DNA of 64,000 nt, taken from assembly GCA_027625915.1 (NCBI GenBank), contig JANTQA010000070.1, forward strand, positions 12,405,001 through 12,469,000, given 5' to 3'. The notes beneath the pieces were generated by a model. That model saw only the letters and a list, made by a program, of their open reading frames with translations. It did no database searches and was not told where the DNA came from. Positions 1 through 11,700 of the stretch are shown one piece after another; position 1 is the first letter of the stretch, and each line of letters starts with the position of its first letter. The DNA is from Anaeramoeba flamelloides (Eukaryota > Metamonada > Anaeramoebidae). The position numbers and the translations under genes were made by a program.

Positions 1-2041
1 GGATTAATTAAAATGTATTTCGTTTAACCCCCTCTACTCCATTCCACCCCACATTATATTCAATTATATTTATGTCCTTGCCATAAATTCAATCATACTT
101 GAAAACAAGTGGAGAATTGCACAATTTAAGAATTTTGATTTTTGAATGTTTTAAAGGAAAATTTCAAATTTGGAAATGAGAAAATGAATTGTCAAAACAG
201 AAATCTTTTTGAAGAAAAAAATATCCATAATTTTTACAATTTCAAAATAGCCATTTTACTTTTCTTAAAATCAAACAAATATAAAGTTAAATATAAAATT
301 AATATTACAAATAGTCCTTAATGAAGATTATACCAAATTATTAATCAAAATTTTCTTATCTTGGGGTGAAATAGATTTGTTTTTTTAATAATTTAAAAAA
401 TAAAAAGGATTTGACAAAATATTATGAACACAATACTAATTCTAAATCGGTTTCAAAATAAAATCTCATTTAGTTTCAAAAGATATTTTTTTTCAAATAG
501 TTCTTTGATTTTCAAAACCATTCTTATACCAACAAACTTTGTTTCTGTCAAAGGTGGCACAAAAAATTTACAAATTTCAATTATTTTTTATAAATGTCCT
601 TTAAAGAAGAAATAAAGAAATAAGCAAAATAATACACACTGGGTAATAATTGATATCCGTATCAAGTAAATCTAATAAATATAAATATTTTCTTCAAAAT
701 TGACAAACCAAAATTTTTCGTGTCCCATTGAGAAAAATCAAAAATGTTCATTTTGATCTTGAATCAAATACCAAAGAAAATTCCAATAGAAATCAAATCT
801 TATTTTTCTACAAACATTTCCACTATTTCAATAACATTCTAATAACAAGTTTTTACCAAATGACTATGTGGATCTTGTAATAAAATTAAAATTTGGAAAT
901 GAAAAAATAGAAAAAATAAAGAAAAAAAAAAAATCCAAAATGTGAAAAAATGAAATCAATTTTGAAATTTCCAAAATAAATTTTTTTTCTTTCTAATATC
1001 CATTCAAACTCTTTAAGCATATGTAATGCACCTATTACAACTTGACCTCTTTGACTGGAAAATAGTTTACATTCAGAAAAAATAATTAAAAAAATAAATC
1101 AAATATAATTTCAGAAAAAATTGAATTAGATGTTTATTATTATTTCTGAATTAAGAATAATATATATATATATATATAAATAAATAACAACGAAAATTTT
1201 ACTTTAATTTCCATTTTTTAAATTTATTCTCTCAGCTTTCAAAAAAAATTTTCAAAGAATATTTCAAAATTCAACTTATTTTACAAAGTTTCTTTAAATT
1301 AACTTTGAAATTGATTAAAAAAAGAAGCTTTTATTCTAAAATGCAAAAAATTTATAAAATCAAAACTGAACTAAAACTTTTTTTTTATTTTTCTGACTTT
1401 ATAAGTAAAAAAAAAATAAAGGATGATATAATGATTAAATATTTTTCTAAAAAACATGCCAGATTACATATATTGAAAGAATAATTTTAGATTATTATTT
1501 GATAAAATTTTAATATATTTAAAATGTGTCACCAATCATATCTGGTATGTGTATCCAATTTTATCCCATTTCAAAAGAAAAAAAAAAAAAAAATTTTTTT
1601 CCAGTTATTTACTAATTTATAATAGGAAGGTTTCATTGGTATCCTATTTCGAATTTTTGATTTAATTTAAATTTGATTAAAAAATTAAAAAAAATTCTAA
1701 TTGATGCCACAAACCTCATAAATAAAATTTAGTTTAGATTTAATATTAAAACAGGCTCAAAAGTGAAATAATAACATTTAAATAACTCGTTTTTTTTGAA
1801 AAAACAAAAAAAAAAAATATGGTTTTAATATTAATATTTGAAAAAAATCAAGAAACTGATCGAATAATGGGCATTTTTAAAAAAGCAACACCAACAACCA
1901 CCAATTTAATTAAATTCTATTGGCAACAAAAACGATGTTATCATAAATTAAAAATAAACAATCAAATCATGTTTCACTTACTTATTAATATTTTTCTTTA
2001 ATTATTATATTTATATATTAATTTTACTTTTATTTTTATAG
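1..2041. other. Upstream intron or 5' flank of the Rab gene
   Basis: No coding exon is recognisable. The stretch ends at the acceptor AG at 2040-2041. It contains one dispersed repeat copy (544-1062) and otherwise simple A/T-rich DNA, including a short TA run near 1161-1178. Confidence 0.55.
544..1062 (-). repeat. Dispersed TIR repeat, family G, copy 1
   Basis: This is an inverted copy of the repeat at 19259-19790, 25258-25798 and 42662-43160. Shared internal landmarks include the reverse complement of TTTTTATTTGATCTTCAAT and the stretch around GATCAAAATGAACATT. The left end reads CTGTCAAAGG and the right end is the reverse complement of CCAGTCAAAG. All copies therefore end in a short inverted repeat built on GTCAAAG. 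This looks like a non-autonomous DNA transposon with no coding capacity. Limits are approximate. Confidence 0.55.
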
Positions 2042-5000
2042 AAAATACGAACGATTAATATTGATAATAAGAAAGTTAAACTTCAAATATGGGATACAGG
2101 TAAATCAATTTAAATTTATTTTCTTTTTTTAACATTTTCATTTTTTTAATAATGAAATATTCTCAACAAATATTTTTATGATATCAAAATAAGGTATTTT
2201 CAAAAAAGTATGACAATTGTTTGATATTTCAAAAAAAATGCTTCCTTTGTTAGTGGTTCTATCGGTAAATTGATAATATGAAATTAAGTGAAATTTTAAT
2301 ATTGATTGAATCAATACTAATTGAATGTTTTTCAAAATAATTTTAATCATAAGATTCCCCCAAAAAATAGAAAAAAACAACCAACACTTTTTTTTAAGTC
2401 TAAGATAAAAACCAAACAAAAAACAGGAAATATGAATACAATTTGTTTGTTAGTATGGCATTACTTTCAGAATATTTAAAAAATTTTCTGATCACAATTT
2501 TTAGATTGATTTGTTTTTTAAAGATCAAAAATTGACGATTTTTTTCTTTTTGATCATCAAAATTGTTTTCCTCAAAGATTTAATCTCAACAAAATTTTTA
2601 ATTGGATGAAAATCCCATAAATATATATTATTGTTTCAAAAAACATTTGAATTGTTATCATATTAAGAACCGATAAATGATACAAAACAATTTTGGATAT
2701 TTTAATTGTAATATTAGAATTGAGTTTAATTGGGGATATTTTCAAATAAATTTGTCTTATCTTTTTGGTAATAGGCTATATATACACTAACATAAGGGAA
2801 TAAAGTGTGTTTTGGAAATTTTGTTTGACCGTTCAGGAAAAAAATTGACCAACAGAAAAAAAATTTCAAATAGTAAAAAATTTTCAAATCGATTTTAATT
2901 GCAAAATAGTAGTAAAAGTTCTTATTTTCAAATATTGTTTTACTTATTTGATCCTTTATTAGAAAAACAAAAACCAAGTTCAAAAAATTCGATTGTTTAT
3001 TGTAATCAAAATAGAATACAAAATATCAAATTAAACCAAAATTTAAGTATGATCAATTTTCTCCGATTTTTGAGATTTAATTGTAAACATAAGTAAAATT
3101 GAATTTTTTTGAATTTTTTGTTGATAGGAATTTTCTATTCATGTGAAATTGGATTGAAGATTTTAACAATAGGTATTATTTTAGTTTGAGTAATTTCAAT
3201 TTCGGATATCTTTATTGATCAAGGAAAAATAAGTAAAAATAATATTTGGAAAATTTTCACTTTCTCTGATATTTTACAATTAAAACCAATTTGACAATTT
3301 TTTTTTGAAATAGTTATAAAAAATAAACACCTAAATTTGATTAAAATACACTTTAAATCATTTCTTGATTCATTATTTGAGTTCAATAAACCTCCAAAAT
3401 ATTTTTACTTTTTCTGAAAAATAAATAAAAAATATTTTCTCATTTTATTATTTTTTTTAGTTACTAAAATCAAATTAATTTAAAGATCAATAAAAAGGGA
3501 GTGAATTTAGCTTATTTTTCTTGGGAATTGGAACAAAGAAGGAAAATAATTGTATTTTTTTGTTATATGAATTTAAATTTCTTTTGAAATCCTTTTCTTA
3601 AAATCATACAACTCCTTGTTTTTTATAAAAAGCGAAATACACATCACCAAAACAAAACAATTTTAAAAACCAAAATGGAAATTAAACTATTCTTTCTATG
3701 AGCTTAGAAATAAATATTATATTTTTTATTTACTTTCTTCAACCAAAAAAATTGAGAATATAACTGTCACCAAACATCCAAGTTATAAATGGTTTTCATT
3801 TAAGATGTATATTTGCAATTTTTTTCAACTTGTTTGAAAAAAAAGAATTTCAAAAACTTCAATCTCACTAATGAATTAAAATGAATACTATATCCCAGAT
3901 TTTTATCGAATTTCCCAATTTTTTAGAAAAAAATTTCCTTCAAAAAAACAATTAAATACATTTTTTCAGTTCCTCTTACTTTAAACTTAATATTTTTTTT
4001 TATACTTTAGAATTCAAAAATTTAAGGATAGTTTTAAAAATATTTAATTCCAAAAAAAAAAATCAATACCTTCTTACAATTACTGAAATTTTAGTATTTC
4101 AATAGATTTATTTTTTCAGTACAAATCTAATTTTTAGGAAAATCTCTTATGATCAAAAAATAGATTACCTGAAACTGTTTTAACCTTTTTAAATTCAAAT
4201 TTTAATGATTAATCTTAATTCAATTTCAAAGTAATATCTTTTTGATTTATGATTTAAAAATTAATCAAAATATTTGATTTTAATCCTCTTATATTTTTTT
4301 TTTTTAACTTTATTCGTTTATTGATTAACAATTCTCACACTTTTTTTAATATTTAAATAAGAGCTAATATTTTTTACGGTATTGTTAGATTCAAATAATA
4401 AAAAAAAAACAAAAATATAGAAATTGTTGGCAAGACACATATAATTTTAAACGTCCTAATTATATTTCTTGAAAAAAATATTTCATTTATTTTTTTTCTT
4501 GGGATCTTGGCTTTTTATTGATTCCTGAAATTAAAAATATGTTTTATTTTTAAACCAAGAGTTTTATTTTTAAAATAAGAGTTTTTTTTTTCAATCAAAA
4601 ATTGATTTTTTGTAGTTTTATTTTGCAAATTGATCAAAAATCAAAGTATTTTAAAAAAATGAAAAAAGTTTGAAAAAGACAAACTAGAAGGAAAAAACAA
4701 AAAACAGTTATTTTTAATTTTTATTTGCAAAAACCTTAAATACTATCCTAATTATATGTTCTCTGAGAGGTTGGAATACAATATATTGTAAATAGAAAAA
4801 ATGGCTATTAAGTTAGTGAATTAAAGAAAAGCCAAAATATTCTAGTTTTTAGGATTTTCAGATGAAAATTAAAAAAAAACATCTATTGATTAAAAAACTG
4901 TTTCGAAATTCTCGAACAAAACAAGGCAAAAGTAAAATCAATTTTGTTTACCTTTTTGGTTTACTTTCTCTGTATTTTATGAAAATATATTTATACTCAA

Positions 5001-6088
5001 TTACACAAAACCCTATTATACTTTAAAATGAATTGGAAAGTAAAGCAAGAGAATTTTGATTTACAAACCTTTTCAAGGTAAATTTCAAGATTTGGGACTT
5101 TTAGAAATGGATTTACCAAAATTTACAAAATTTCGAAAAAAAACCCTAAATATTAAATTTCAACAAGATTTATTGTCCCAACATTCTTAAAAGCCAATAA
5201 ATGGATTGTTAGTCATTAAAGTAATATTCACAGAACATCAATTTTAGGATAGTCCTTAAAATTTTTCGATCAAATAAAAACAATTATTTTGTTAAAATTT
5301 TTTTTTTTTTAAATTCTAATATAAAAATATCTCTAAAAACAACTTTTGGATTTGATTACAAAAAATTTATCTCTTGTATTATAATAATTTAAATTTTCAA
5401 TATTTAATGAAAAAACCTTTTATCTCACTAATTTTAAATCATATATCAAAACATTTTCTTTAAAACTAAATTTAAATGAAAATATTTTTACAAATAAAAA
5501 AATTAAAATAAAATTAAAAAGCTGGGCAAGAAAAATTTAGAACAATTGTTAGAAGTTATTATCGAGGAACAAAGGGAATTATTCTTGTTTATGATATAAC
5601 AAACGTTGAAACTTTCAACAATATAAAAAGCTGGGTTAAAGAAATTGATACTTATGGAGAAAATGTTGAAAATTTACTTTTAGTTGGAAACAAAAATGAT
5701 TTAGAAAGCAAACGACAAGTAACAACAAAAATGGGACAAGTAATATATTCCATCTTTCTCTATATTTTATCATCATCAAATTCAATTCTAAATTATTCCA
5801 TTGTTTTTTATTTTTATTTTTATTTTTTAACTTTATTTTTATTTTTTTCCAAAAAATTTCACAAAAATTAATTAAAATGGTAACCAAAAAAAGAAATTAG
5901 CCCAGGAATTAGGAGTCAGATTTTTTGAAACAAGCGCAAAAAATGACAAAAACATTGAGCCTGCATTTTTTGAACTCGCTAAAAAAATCAAGGCAACTGA
6001 AATTCAAGCTGATTACCCCAAAAATAACAGAATAATCAAACCAACACGGGGATCTGAAATTAAAAGAGATGAGTCTGGCTGTTGTTAA
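2042..6088 (+). CDS. Rab-family small GTPase, 3' part (5' exons not in window)
   Basis: Three exons can be joined by GT-AG introns with matching phases: 2042-2099, 5522-5739 and 5894-6088. The first gives the stretch before switch II and ends inside WDT-A. The second begins GQEKFRT and carries [13 protein letters not shown] and the guanine-specificity motif NKND. The third has ETSAK and ends in a CC dipeptide before TAA, the usual double geranylgeranylation signal of Rabs. [15 protein letters not shown] is the pattern of the Rab1/Rab8 secretory group, so a role in vesicle traffic is inferred. The P-loop and switch I exons were not found between 1 and 2041 and presumably lie upstream of the window. 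The 2100-5521 intron is 3.4 kb and the 5740-5893 intron is 154 bp. Family identity is certain; the subgroup is a guess. Confidence 0.9.
2100..5521 (+). other. 3.4-kb intron of the Rab gene
   Basis: The donor is CAG/GTAAAT at 2099-2105 and the acceptor is AAAAAG at 5516-5521. The flanking exons join in phase to give IWDTAGQE, which is why I accept this long intron. I see no gene inside it, only A/T-rich sequence with short homopolymers. Confidence 0.75.
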
Positions 6089-6451
6089 ACTTTTTAAATT
6101 GACAATTTATTATTTTATTAGTTTTTTTTTTATTTTCTTTTTTTAACCACTTATTTCTTAATTTCTTTTTTTTTTTTTTATTATCAATTTTTGTTGATAC
6201 AATTAAATAATAATTTATTAATACAATAAGCCGAAGAATTATTTTGTTTTAATAAAAGATAAAAAATTTCTGTAATTTATGGTTTTTTTTTGAAATAACC
6301 TGAATTGAATTTATTTATTTATTGGGAGAAAGGTGTGATTATTGAAAAATTATCAAAATAAAAAAAAGATATAAGAAGAAAAATAATTAAAATATTAATA
6401 TAAAAAATAATAATATCATTTGTATGACCAAATTAAAAAAGTTGTCATACT

Positions 6452-6782
6452 TTTCGTTAGGCTTTTTTTAATTTTTGAAATAATTGATTAAAATCAAAGA
6501 TTTTTGGTTTATTTCAAAAAGTAAAAAAAATCGCCGTTAGCTTTTCTAGAATTCAAAAGAATTGAGTAAAAAACTATGATTTTTCTCCATTCTTTTGAAT
6601 TCTAGAAAAGTATCGTTAGCTTTTCTTGAGTTTTCTGTTTATTTCTAAAGTAAAAAAAACCTAGAACACTTTCTTAATAAAATCGAAAACCTCAAAAAAA
6701 CCTAGAACACTTAACAGATAAAACAGAAAAAAAATCAAGAAAACCTAGGTACTCTACGGCACTTGAGCAACTTCCCGTAACG
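6452..6782. repeat. Hairpin-rich repeat, family F, copy 1
   Basis: Successive imperfect palindromes are joined by spacers reading like CCGTTAGCTTTT and CTAGGTACTCTACGGCAC. One example is the arm TTTTCTAGAATTCAAAAGAA near 6542, matched by its complement near 6590-6608. The same units recur at 12348-13280, 26197-26335 and 31585-32215. Confidence 0.6.
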
Positions 6783-7994
6783 AAATTTATTGAGATTTTT
6801 TTATCCTAGCTATAATGTAGAAAGATTATAACAAATAGAATAACTTTTCCTAACATTAATTTATACATTCGAAGATTTTCGTAAAAAATAATTTTTCTCC
6901 TCAAAATTATCATTTTTTTTTGTATTATTAGTATCATATTTTTAAAAATTTGTTTTCTGAACTATTCCTGTTTATAAAATCAATTTTTTAGAAATTTTTT
7001 CAAAATATTTGATATTTATATTTAATCCCTTATAATTCTTTAAATTTTTAAGAAATAAAAAAATTTTTTAAAAGATGTAATTTGTAATACTTCTTAAAAT
7101 GTTTATTTATAGAGTTATTTGTTAATAATTCCTTTTGTTTTTTTTGAAATTTAAATGAGATTTTTTGTATTTCTAATTTTGAAATTAGTAATAGTTTTAT
7201 TATAATAATGTTTCATTAAAGTCAGGTAAACTAATTTTTTGGTGTTCCATTGTGTAAAATTTTGCAAAAAATACAATAGTTATCAATCCACAAATTATTT
7301 AAAATACAAACAATAAAGAAAAATTTTTTTTTTTGTTTTTTTTCATGAAATCAATTTAATTATTGAATAAATGGGAAAAATAATATTGATTGCATTTTAT
7401 TTTTGATTATTACATGAAGTAGAGCTTTAGTATTTTTTACGCTGTTTATTTTTTAATCACAAATTTTTATTCAAAAATTTTTTTATGAGTGTCTTATCGC
7501 TATAAACTTCAGAGATAATTGGACAACAATACTCCTAAAATCTGATAAATACATTTCAAAACGTACCTTTAGGGAATTAAAATAACTTTAAAATTTTATA
7601 TTTTAAACATCTTGGTAATAAAAATTAACAGTTTTACTATTCTAATTACAATATTTTTATCGCTGTATTTATTTCAATTCATTAAATCTTACTCACAAAG
7701 AAATGGTACCATCTACTGCTTAAAAATTTTGAAATCTATCTTTTTCAAAAATTCTCTTTGATAGATCTTTGAAAATTCACTATTCAATTTTTTTTTTATT
7801 ATTATTATCTTTTTTGGATCAGCAACCATTAAATTTCTTTCTTCTTGATTAAAAATAAAATTTATTCAATAAATATAAGATTTTAAATTCTAATTAAGAA
7901 AAAGAAATGTTTTGGATAAAAAATTATTTTTAACAAATTTTTGGTTTGTCTCAGCACATAAATAAAAAACTTTTGAATGAAAAAATATTTAACA

Positions 7995-8441
7995 TTGTGG
8001 AAAAAAAAACTGAAACAGGTGAAAAAAGTACAACAAGAGTTTTAATTGGTAACCTACAGAGAACCTGAAAATTCAAAGTAAGATCAAATTAATAAAAGAC
8101 AAAATAAATAAATAAAGTAAAAATAGAAAGATCAAGCACAATAACAGTTTTTTTAATACTATCTTTTGTTAATGGTTTTTTTTCTTTGATTGATCAATTA
8201 TTAAAAATTTGTTGAAAAAAATTTACTATTTTTGAGGATCTAAAAAACCTATTCTAACGATTTAGATGATCAATTTCGATATGAAAGTAGATTTAAATTT
8301 TGTTTGTTGGATTGATTGAAAATAATATAATGGGTTATTATTTGAAGTTAATTGGTTTCTTCTTTTTATTGACTTTACTTTTCGTTTTTAGGTTCTATTA
8401 ATGTTCATAATTAAAAACTCTGTTTCACTTTTTTTCCACAA
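7995..8441 (+). mobile_element. MITE-like element, family E, copy 1
   Basis: The ends are inverted repeats: the left begins TTGTGGAAAAAAA and continues CTGAAACA, and the right ends TGTTTCACTTTTTTTCCACAA. The element is about 450 bp with no coding capacity. Its interior matches 11136-11583 (opposite strand) and 26605-26970 over long stretches, for example around the AACAGTTTTTTTAATA segment. Confidence 0.6.
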
Positions 8442-8756
8442 CAGTTATCTCAAAAAAAGATCTTTAAATGAGAAAAAAAAAATTCCCACAGAAAAAAAAA
8501 TATTTTTTTCCCGTATATATAAAAAGCTATAAACAGACATTATCTAATTTTGATGAATATCTTTATTAAATTAATCTTTTTTAAAAAATATATTATTTAT
8601 TTATCAATACTAAAACTAATTTTATTGAATTAAAAATATAAAGGATAATTTACACAAATAAGAATGATTAATTTTAGGATAAACGTTCTTGAAGAATCTC
8701 TATTATTATCATTTTTATTTTTGATTGTTTTGCTTTGAAATATAAAACAATAATAT

Positions 8757-11700
8757 TTAGCAACACCCAGTTTTTGTTTCCTTTTCCTCTCCCTTTTCAT
8801 CTGATTGATCATTTTCTTCATTTCCAATAGTTGTTAAAGCATTGTTTGGGTTTATATTATTTTCATATTTCGCCTCCTCTTCTTTCAATTTCGAAGGAAA
8901 AATGCTGTTATATCTTTCTTTTACCAATTTTTCAATAACTTTTTGAAAAATTTCAAAAACTCCTTTTGGGATAAAAACATTAAAATAATTAATAAGAAAT
9001 AATATTATTATTAAATAAAAAAAAATATTTATTATTATTAACAAAAAACATGATACTTTTTAAAAAGATACAAATAGAATAAAAATTGATTAAAATTGAT
9101 TAAAATCGTTTTATAAAAAATTTTGAGATTTTTTTTTTTATTACAGTTCCGAAATAAAACTATTTTTCAAAAATGTTGACACACATTATAATGGTTATTG
9201 AAAGTGGTTTTGTTGAATTTTATCAAATATTCTTCAAATTAAAATATAAAATTTCAATTTTTAGATCAAAATCATTTTTTCTAATTTAGTCAAATTTTTT
9301 TTTGTTTGTTTTTTACTTGTTGCTTTTTTTTTATTTAATTAATTTTTTTTTCTTTTTAAAATTTAATGTTTGTTCGGGTATTTTTTTTATGAATCTCAAC
9401 CCTAATCTGAAGTTTATTATTTCTTTTATTTCTAAACAGTCTTATGTTGGTAGATTCTTGAAAAAAATTGAATTTTTCATTTTTGGCTCGATCTTTTGAG
9501 TTAAATAGAGTTTATTTGAATTACACATAATAAAAGAAAAAGAAAAGAAAAAAGAAAAATTTCATAAAATTAATATTAAAAATTTACACCTCTCATTAAG
9601 TAATCAGTTTACTATTATTGTTTAATTTGGTAGAAAAAATGAATTTATGATTAAAAAATAATCGAATTTTGTTATTTCTTTATTTGACAAGTATGAGGAG
9701 TGTATTTTAAATCTATATTATAAATGTTCCTAATACTACAGATAGCAGGAGAATACTATGCAGTGACTCTTTTTTTTTTTTGTTTTAATTTGAGAAATAA
9801 ACAGAGAATTTAACCAATTTTCCTATTTTTAACAAATTAAAATAAAACAATACTGATTTCTTTTGAATTTTAAAAAAAATTGAGTAAAACCAATTTTTTA
9901 CCTAATTCTTTTTAATTTTCATTTGGTTAACTGTAATTTTCCATTTATTCTGAAAACCATGAAAAAATCGAGATAATCTATACGTCTAACTTATCACTTT
10001 AACAAAGATATTGTTTAAGAAAGAAATTTATTAAAATTTCAGTTAACATTTACAACCGCATGCTTTACCCTCTAATATTGATGTTCAAATAAAGTATGTA
10101 TATTGTAATTGAAATTAAAAAAATAAAAAAAATAATAAGACAAAAATTTACCTTCACCATTTTTTGCAGAAGTTTCTAAAACAACTGCATCTAATGATTT
10201 TCCATATTCTTGTATTTGCTCTAAGGTTTGTGAATTAAGTGTCTCATCATATTGGTCTGTTTTATTAATTGCAATACCGATTATTGGTATTTGTTTAACT
10301 GTTTCTTTCATTTCATTGACCCAATATTTGATTTTTGTGAGTGAAGAATTATCTTTGATATCAGTTACTAAAATTGCAATATTTGCATTGCGATAATATA
10401 ACGGAATTAATGAATTAAAGCGTTCTTGCCCAGATGTATCCCAAACACTAAAAAATTAAATTATTATTATTTTTTACAAAAAGGCAATAAAAGAAAAAGA
10501 AAAAAATCGATAAATTTGAATTAATTATTAAAAGTTAATATTAATTCCATGCCAAAATTCTCTATTTTAATTTTATGATGGTACTATTAATACCAAATTA
10601 AAAAAATAATAAAAATTATTTTATTATCCGATTATTTTTGTTATTCAAATTATTTGTAGTCTATATTTAAATAAGAAATAATAAAATATAATAAAAAATC
10701 ATTTATAGACTCTTTTGAAAAAGACAAAAAATAATGATACCAATTATTTTGAATGATTTACACACAAAAAACGTGCAAATTAATTATTATTAAAATAAAA
10801 AAGCATCATTTTCTATTCCATTTGATTCTCAAATTATGATTCTTTATTAAAATTTCTATATAAAACTCAATATATCAAAGGTTGGCGTTCTAAAACTGTT
10901 TTTTTACTTTTTCCCCAAAAAATTAAATTCATTAAAGTTCCATTTATTTAAAAAAATTGGAAAGATTGTATAATGAGACACAATTTTTTTTTACAAATAC
11001 TGTTGAAAAATAAATCGAACAAAGTTTTCATTTTTCTTTTCAAAAAAAGCTTATTCTTTAAAGAATTCGATGTTCTGAATGCCCCAACTCTAAAAGGAAA
11101 AATCAGAATATAAACACAATTTAATATATGATCATTCGGGGAAAAAAAGTGAAACATCAAAAAAAAGTCCAACACGGTTTTTAATATCGAAACATTAATA
11201 GAAACTGAATACAAAAAGTAAAATTAATTAATAGAAGAAACCAATTAACTCCAAAGAATAAGCCATTATATTATTTTTAATCAACGAAAAAAAATACAAT
11301 TTAAATCTACTTTCATATTGGAATTGTTGGTGTGGATTTGGAAATCCGCAAAAATAGTAAATTTTTTTCAACAAATTTTTAATAACTGATCAATCAAAGA
11401 AAAACCCATATACCAAAAGATAATATTAAAAAAACTGTTATTGTGTTGAATCTCCATTTTAGCTTTAATCATTTATTTTTTCTTCTATTAATAGATCTAA
11501 CTTTTCATTTTCTGGTTTTATTAAGGTTCCCAATTAAAAACCTTGTTGAAATTTTTTTTGATGTTTCACTTTTTTTCCCCAAATGGTAAAGGAGTTTACA
11601 TTTTGATTTTTCCTTTTAGAGTTGGGGATTTAAGCTCATTGAATTCTTTAAATAATAAGTTTTTTTGGGAAAGATGAATGAAAATTTTGTTTAATGGATT

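Larger units (their letters stand above)
6089..8756. other. Convergent intergenic region between two GTPase genes
   Basis: Both flanking genes end here (stop codons at 6088 and 8757). The region holds the hairpin-rich repeat at 6452-6782 and the TIR element at 7995-8441. No coding sequence was seen. Confidence 0.6.

Noticed and set aside
1819-2001. Missing N-terminal exon of the Rab gene
   Set aside because: The frame contains no P-loop or switch I motif.
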